Source: CAJCJE01 sp036494465 (GTDB lineage Bacteria > Actinomycetota > Actinomycetes > Mycobacteriales > Pseudonocardiaceae). Taken from it: a stretch of DNA of 64,000 nt. The notes under the pieces were generated by a model. That model did no database searches. It saw only the letters and a program-made list of their open reading frames with translations, and had not been told where the DNA came from. The stretch spans positions 17,632 to 81,631 of the forward strand of contig DASXOJ010000237.1 in NCBI GenBank assembly GCA_036494465.1, written 5' to 3'. This document shows positions 60,240 to 64,000 of this stretch, one piece after another (the stretch's first letter is position 1; every line of letters begins with the position of its first letter). The position numbers and the translations under genes were made by a program.

Positions 60240-60677
60240 GTGAGCACAGATTCCGATTCCAGCTACCAGGCGATCCAGAACCTGATCGTCCGCTACGCCC
60301 TGCTGGTCGACACCGGAGACTTCGCGGGCGTCGGCGAACTGCTCGCGGACGCGACCTTCGTCGGTAGCGGCGCGCCCGCCGTCGGCGGCGCCGCCATCGC
60401 CGCGATGCTGGCCGGCACGGTGATCCGCTACGACGACGGCACGCCGCGCACCCAGCACGTCACCACCAACATCGCGATCGACCTCGACGGCGACGCCGCG
60501 ACCGCGTCCTCCTACGTGACCGTCTTCCAGTCGCTACCGGATTTTCCTTTGGCCCCCATCGCGTCCGGCCGCTATCGCGACACCTTCACTCGCCACAATG
60601 GACAGTGGAGGTTCGCTGAGCGTCGCGTCACCATGCCGCTGCTCGGTGACGTCAGCCGTCATTTGTATGTGAGCTGA
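60240..60677 (+). CDS. SnoaL-like / NTF2-fold protein
   Basis: The 145-residue protein has the NTF2 cone pattern: YQAIQNLIVRYALLVDTGDFAGVGELLADATF (about 9-40), HVTTNIAIDLDGDAATASSYVTVFQ and RYRDTFTRHNGQWRFAERRV. SnoaL-like proteins include cyclases, isomerases and small-molecule carriers. The GTG at 60240 lies 7 nt after TACAGT (60227-60232), so the mRNA should be leaderless. It is divergent from the zinc-ribbon gene, 24 bp away. Confidence 0.88.
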   Translation: MSTDSDSSYQAIQNLIVRYALLVDTGDFAGVGELLADATFVGSGAPAVGGAAIAAMLAGTVIRYDDGTPRTQHVTTNIAIDLDGDAATASSYVTVFQSLPDFPLAPIASGRYRDTFTRHNGQWRFAERRVTMPLLGDVSRHLYVS

Positions 60678-60682
60678 CAGCG

Positions 60683-61117
60683 TCAGTAGCTCAACGTTTC
60701 GTTGTGGGAAATCGTCATGTCGGCGGTGCCGTTGGTGAAGGTCATCGTCGCGACGGTGTAGTAGGTGCCGCCGTCGGCCACGCTCGAGTTGGCGGTGTCC
60801 AACGCCCACGGGCCGTGGATGCCGAGCGTGCAGCCACCGTTCACCCGGTCGTCCTGCCAGGCGATCGCGCCGTTGCCGGCGTTGAGGACCTCGACGCTCA
60901 CGTACGAGCAACCGCTGTTGTGCAGAACGTAGATGTTCGGTTCGAGATGGGAGCCGCTGGCGCTGATGCATGACTCGATGTGGGCGCCCGTGGCGCAGCC
61001 GCCGCCGGAGGAGGCACTGGCGGTCGCCGTGCCAACCGCGCTGGCGGCTGCGACCGCCAAGAGGACGGCGGACAGGCGCGAGACGAATGTCGTTGTGCGA
61101 GAACCGAGAAGTCGCAT
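60683..61117 (-). CDS. small secreted protein, four-Cys
   Basis: The 144-residue product has a long signal peptide (FVSRLSAVLLAVAAASAVGTATASA) and a mature domain of about 110 residues with Cys in GGGCATG, IESCIS, SGCSYV and GGCTLG, probably two disulfides. It ends in beta strands (YYTVATMTFTNGTADMTISHN). TACTGT lies 6 nt before the ATG at 61117, so the mRNA is predicted to be leaderless. It resembles small secreted actinomycete proteins of unknown role. Confidence 0.75.
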   Translation of the reverse strand: MRLLGSRTTTFVSRLSAVLLAVAAASAVGTATASASSGGGCATGAHIESCISASGSHLEPNIYVLHNSGCSYVSVEVLNAGNGAIAWQDDRVNGGCTLGIHGPWALDTANSSVADGGTYYTVATMTFTNGTADMTISHNETLSY

Positions 61118-61294
61118 ACCCGAACAGTACGTGCGGCCATCGAGACTGCGCCAACCTTTGCGCCACAGCGCAAAGGCGCTGGTGGCGTGAGTCCGCCTCA
61201 CCACGGTCCGGCAGGCGTTCGCCGAATCCGGCAGGCGCCGACCTGCTGCGGTCGCTGACCGCCTCACCCGGTCAGATCGGCGCGCGCAGGCTGC

Positions 61295-62512
61295 TCACCC
61301 CGCGGCTGATCGTTCGCGAAACCACCTGAGCACCTGGTCCACGATCGCGCTCGGGCTCGGCTGGGTGGCCATCTCCGCGCTCACCTGTCGCGCCGCAGTG
61401 CCGAACGCGTCCTCGGTGAGCAGTCGTCCCACCATCTCCCGCACCGTTTCGACGTCCACAGTGGACGGATCGTGGGACAGTCCGACACCCCGGTCGACGA
61501 CCCGCTGCGCGGAGAGCGGATTGTCCGCGAACGAGGGCAACACCAGGTGCGGGATGCCGTAGTGCAGCGCCGCCGCCGTGGTGCCCGAACCGCCGTGGTG
61601 CACCAGCACCGCGCAACTCGCCAGGAACGCGGACAGCGGCAGGAAACCGACCGAGCGCACGTTCGCAGGCAGTTCGCCGAGCTCGGTCAGGTCGGCGGTG
61701 CCCGCCGCGAGCACGACATCGACATCCAGGCCGCCCAGCGCGTCGACCACGATCTTCAGGCTGCTGACCCCGGCCACCGCGGGCACCACCGTGCCCAGCG
61801 TGACCGCGACCCGGGGGCGTTCCGGCGTCGTCAGCGCCCATTCCGGCACGACGGTGCCACCGTTGAACGGCACGAACCGCATCGGCCACCACGGCGCGCC
61901 GTCCTGCCCGTCGCGATCCCGCACGCCGTCGGCCATGCCGCCCATGCTCGGCGCGCGTGGATCGATCCTGGCGATCACCTCGGGCCGCGCGTCCGCGTCG
62001 ATGCCGAGCTTGGTCCGCATCAACGCGCTCACCTCGTCCTCGCCGAACACGTGGTGGTCGGTCTGCCACGCGGTGTCCCGCGTCGACCACGACACCCGGT
62101 TGCCCACCTCCAGCGCGGGCACGCCGAGCGCGGTGGCGGCCAACATGCCCGTGCCGTGATCGGAGGGGTAAACCACCACGTCGGCGCCGAACTCGCGCCC
62201 CGCGCGGATGGTGCCCTCGGTCATGGTCACCGTGAACAGGCCGAACGGGTTGCCCATGCCCATCGCCACCCGGTACTCCTGCGGCAGATCGGCCGGTGGA
62301 TTCCGGGTGCTGACCGTGGTCATCAGGTCCTGCCACGCGTCGCGCTCCGGAAACACGTCATAGACCGGCAACCCGGCCCGCGCGCTGACCTCGGTCATCT
62401 CCGAGGTGGTCGCCAGCAGCACCTCGTGCCCGGCGGCCCGAGCGGCCCAGATCAGTGGGATCAACGGCAGCGTCAGCCCGTACCCGGGCGCGGCAGCGAA
62501 GAGCATCTTCAC
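61295..62512 (-). CDS. GT1 family glycosyltransferase (macrolide/glycoside type)
   Basis: The 405-residue protein has a GT-B fold. The N-terminus (VKMLFAAAPGYGLTLPLIPLIWAARAAGHEVLLAT) is typical of activator-independent UGT-type enzymes. The C-terminal donor motif is HHGGSGTTAAALHYGIPHLVLPSFADN. I chose GTG 62512 because TAGTCT lies 7 nt upstream, giving a leaderless mRNA. Family members glycosylate natural products or lipids. No biosynthetic cluster for a natural product surrounds it, so the acceptor is unknown. Confidence 0.9.
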   Translation of the reverse strand: MKMLFAAAPGYGLTLPLIPLIWAARAAGHEVLLATTSEMTEVSARAGLPVYDVFPERDAWQDLMTTVSTRNPPADLPQEYRVAMGMGNPFGLFTVTMTEGTIRAGREFGADVVVYPSDHGTGMLAATALGVPALEVGNRVSWSTRDTAWQTDHHVFGEDEVSALMRTKLGIDADARPEVIARIDPRAPSMGGMADGVRDRDGQDGAPWWPMRFVPFNGGTVVPEWALTTPERPRVAVTLGTVVPAVAGVSSLKIVVDALGGLDVDVVLAAGTADLTELGELPANVRSVGFLPLSAFLASCAVLVHHGGSGTTAAALHYGIPHLVLPSFADNPLSAQRVVDRGVGLSHDPSTVDVETVREMVGRLLTEDAFGTAARQVSAEMATQPSPSAIVDQVLRWFRERSAAG

Positions 62513-62620
62513 CAGGCCGAGACTACCGCCGAAAAATTCTTCGCGAGGTGTGTCGATTCCGGTCGACCAGGTTCGACGTGTTGGTGTCAGCGACCTCGAA
62601 CCGAACGGAAGGCACCAGCC

Positions 62621-63091
62621 ATGACCGCCCTGCAGCTCACCCGCCCCGCCGCCACTGCCAGCACCACCACCGCTGCCAAGACCCGCTCGCTGAAGAACAT
62701 CGCGACCACCCCGGTCGTCCTGTCCGTCGTCCGCATCGTGGTCTCGTTCCTGTGGATCTGCCACGGTTTGCAGGGCCTGGTCGGCTACTTCGGCGGCATC
62801 GACGGCCACGGCATGGCCGTGCCGCCCGGCATGGTCGAGGGCTACAGCGCCAGCCTGATCGAAACCGTCGTCGGCGCGCTCGTGCTGCTCGGCATCGGCA
62901 CCCGGATCTGCGCGCTGCTCTGCTCCGGCGTGATGGCCTTCGCCTACTTCACCGTGCACGCGCCGACCGGCCTGTTCCCGATCGTCAACGGCGGCGAGGA
63001 AGCCGTGCTCTACTGCTTCGCCTTCCTGCTGATCGCCGTCGCGGGCCCCGGAAAGCTCGCCGTCGACACCCTGATCCGCCGCCGCAAGTGA
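62621..63091 (+). CDS. DoxX-family membrane protein
   Basis: The ATG at 62621 follows GGAAGG and gives 156 residues with four spans: VVLSVVRIVVSFLWICHGLQGLVGYFGG (first), ETVVGALVLLGIGTRICALLCSGVMAFAYF and EEAVLYCFAFLLIAVAGPG. The HGLQGLVGYFGG loop and the final G-P-G-x-x-A-V-D are typical of DoxX proteins, which are implicated in thiol/oxidative stress or as quinone-linked subunits. The N-terminal 25 residues are Thr/Ala-rich. It is divergent from the GT1 gene. Confidence 0.88.
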   Translation: MTALQLTRPAATASTTTAAKTRSLKNIATTPVVLSVVRIVVSFLWICHGLQGLVGYFGGIDGHGMAVPPGMVEGYSASLIETVVGALVLLGIGTRICALLCSGVMAFAYFTVHAPTGLFPIVNGGEEAVLYCFAFLLIAVAGPGKLAVDTLIRRRK

Positions 63092-63099
63092 CCCGGTGG

Positions 63100-63579
63100 T
63101 CAGACGGTGCGGGACCGCCGCGAGGAGATCACGCCGGTGTTGAAACCGGCGAGGTGCAGCCCACCAGCGAAACGGGCGTGCTCGATCTTCACGCAGCGGT
63201 CCATCACCACGTTCAGGCCCTGCTCGGCAGTGTGTTGTGCGGCGGCTTCGTTGCGGATGCCCAACTGCATCCACAGCGTGCGCGCGCCCGCCGCGAGCAC
63301 GTCCTCGGCAACGGCAGGGATATCGCTTGCCTTGCGGAACACCGAAACCAGATCAGGCTTCTCGGGCAGATCAGCGAGTGCGGGATACACCGGATGACCG
63401 AGCAACGTGCTCAGACGCGGATTCACGAAGTACACGGTGTAGTTCGTCGAGGACAGCAGATACGTTGCCACGAAATAGCTCGGCCGCGCCGGATTGTCCG
63501 ACGCGCCGAGGATCGCCACCGACGTGGTGCCGCGCAGGATCCGTTGCCGTTCCCGCGCACTCGGGTTCGTCCAGGTCAT
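63100..63579 (-). CDS. CoA-binding domain protein
   Basis: The 159-residue protein has the Rossmann-type CoA-binding pattern: TSVAILGASDNPARPSYFVATYLLSSTNYTVYFVNPRLSTLLGHPVYPAL (about 18-67) and ARTLWMQLGIRNEAAAQHTAEQGLNVVMDRC. It corresponds to the small stand-alone type (YccU-like). It overlaps the upstream MetY-like gene by 4 nt (ATGA), a pairing known in actinomycetes, so it may act with that PLP enzyme. The substrate is unknown. Confidence 0.9.
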   Translation of the reverse strand: MTWTNPSARERQRILRGTTSVAILGASDNPARPSYFVATYLLSSTNYTVYFVNPRLSTLLGHPVYPALADLPEKPDLVSVFRKASDIPAVAEDVLAAGARTLWMQLGIRNEAAAQHTAEQGLNVVMDRCVKIEHARFAGGLHLAGFNTGVISSRRSRTV

Positions 63580-64000
63580 GCGTCCTTCACCGCCTCGGCC
63601 AGCGCCTGGTCCAGATCCCACAGGATGTCCTCGACGTCTTCGAGGCCGATGGAGAGCCGGATCAGGTCGGGCGTGACGCCCGCTCCGGCCAGTTGCTCGT
63701 CGGAGAGTTGCTGGTGCGTGGTGGAAGCGGGATGGACGACCAGGCTGCGCGCGTCGCCGATGTTGGCCAGGTGGCTCAACAGTTCCACGGATTCCACGAA
63801 CCGCTGCCCGGCCGCGCGGCCACCGTTGACGCCGAAGGAGAACACCGCGCCCGGCCCCTCCGGCAGGTACTTCGCGGCGCGCGCGTGGTGCGGATGATCG
63901 GGCAGGCCCGCGTAGTTCACCCAGGAGACGCGCGGATCATCGGCCAGCCACCGCGCGACCGTGTGCGAGTTGCGGACGTGTTCGCTCATCCGCTGCGGCA
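63576..64000 (-). CDS. MetY-like PLP-dependent sulfhydrylase, C-terminal part (5' end outside window)
   Basis: The frame is open to the right edge; about 140 C-terminal residues are visible. They match the C-terminal half of O-acetylhomoserine/O-acetylserine sulfhydrylases: GAVFSFGVNGGRAAGQRFVE, LLSHLANIGDARSLVVHPASTTHQQLS and IRLSIGLEDVEDILWDLDQAL. The equivalent segment of metY at 4657 reads LVNIGDVRSLIVHPASTTHSQLS, so the genome has two paralogues. The catalytic Lys lies outside the window. It is the first of a coupled pair with the CoA-binding gene. Confidence 0.9.
   Translation of the reverse strand, partial: PQRMSEHVRNSHTVARWLADDPRVSWVNYAGLPDHPHHARAAKYLPEGPGAVFSFGVNGGRAAGQRFVESVELLSHLANIGDARSLVVHPASTTHQQLSDEQLAGAGVTPDLIRLSIGLEDVEDILWDLDQALAEAVKDA

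Overview
The window is about 70% G+C chromosomal DNA from an actinomycete, most likely a filamentous member of the Pseudonocardiales (inference). The evidence is strong G/C third-position codon bias, many TAnnnT boxes 6-7 nt before ATG/GTG (leaderless genes), an XRE/DUF5753 regulator beside a DUF397 gene, a DUF574-type methyltransferase, a PASTA-free Ser/Thr kinase followed by an FHA gene, and a sugar ABC importer without its own ATPase. I saw no rRNA, tRNA, CRISPR array, prophage or insertion sequence.

Layout. 1-2752: C-terminal part of a probable membrane Ser/Thr kinase, a lipoprotein and an FHA protein. 2770-12696: a mixed metabolic stretch with metY-metX (acetylhomoserine/methionine synthesis), a LysR remnant, ogt, a nitrilase-fold protein, a CMD-fold protein with its TetR regulator, a DUF397/XRE pair, a DUF574 methyltransferase and a 2H phosphoesterase. 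13244-25671: the centrepiece, an amino-sugar exopolysaccharide locus. Seven minus-strand genes (20623 down to 13418) form one tight operon: PelF-type glycosyltransferase, polytopic membrane protein, LegB-like dehydratase/epimerase, sugar-phosphate nucleotidyltransferase, NAD epimerase, spherulin-4/GH135-type protein and GH114-type lipoprotein. Divergent from it is a 1370-residue secreted protein that looks like an Agd3/CE18-type deacetylase with five Ig-like repeats. Together these are counterparts of all functional classes of the Aspergillus galactosaminogalactan cluster.

25772-44685: soluble transhydrogenase, a TetR remnant, a DUF1772/TetR pair, a cytochrome P450, a GntR regulator divergent from an enoyl-CoA hydratase, a ROK regulator divergent from a beta-glucoside ABC importer and GH1 beta-glucosidase, a secreted protein, a CaiB/BaiF CoA-transferase, an ECF sigma factor with a membrane-anchored partner, a cation/proton antiporter and RNase HI.

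45273-55662: a second glycopolymer locus with a pyruvyl transferase, GT2 enzymes (one with two GT domains), a flippase-like protein, a large GT-C-like membrane protein, a hexapeptide acyltransferase and a membrane-anchored GH16 enzyme. Six consecutive junctions use ATGA/GTGA overlaps. 55753-58438: a complete Ser/Thr kinase-FHA module paralogous to the pair at the left edge. 58435-64000: CBM48 protein, class C beta-lactamase-fold hydrolase, small zinc-ribbon protein, SnoaL-like protein, secreted protein, GT1 glycosyltransferase, DoxX protein, CoA-binding protein and the C-terminal end of a second MetY-like PLP enzyme.

Starts were chosen from Shine-Dalgarno sequences, TAnnnT boxes, signal peptides and start/stop overlaps. 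Function assignments come from motif reading only, without database search.
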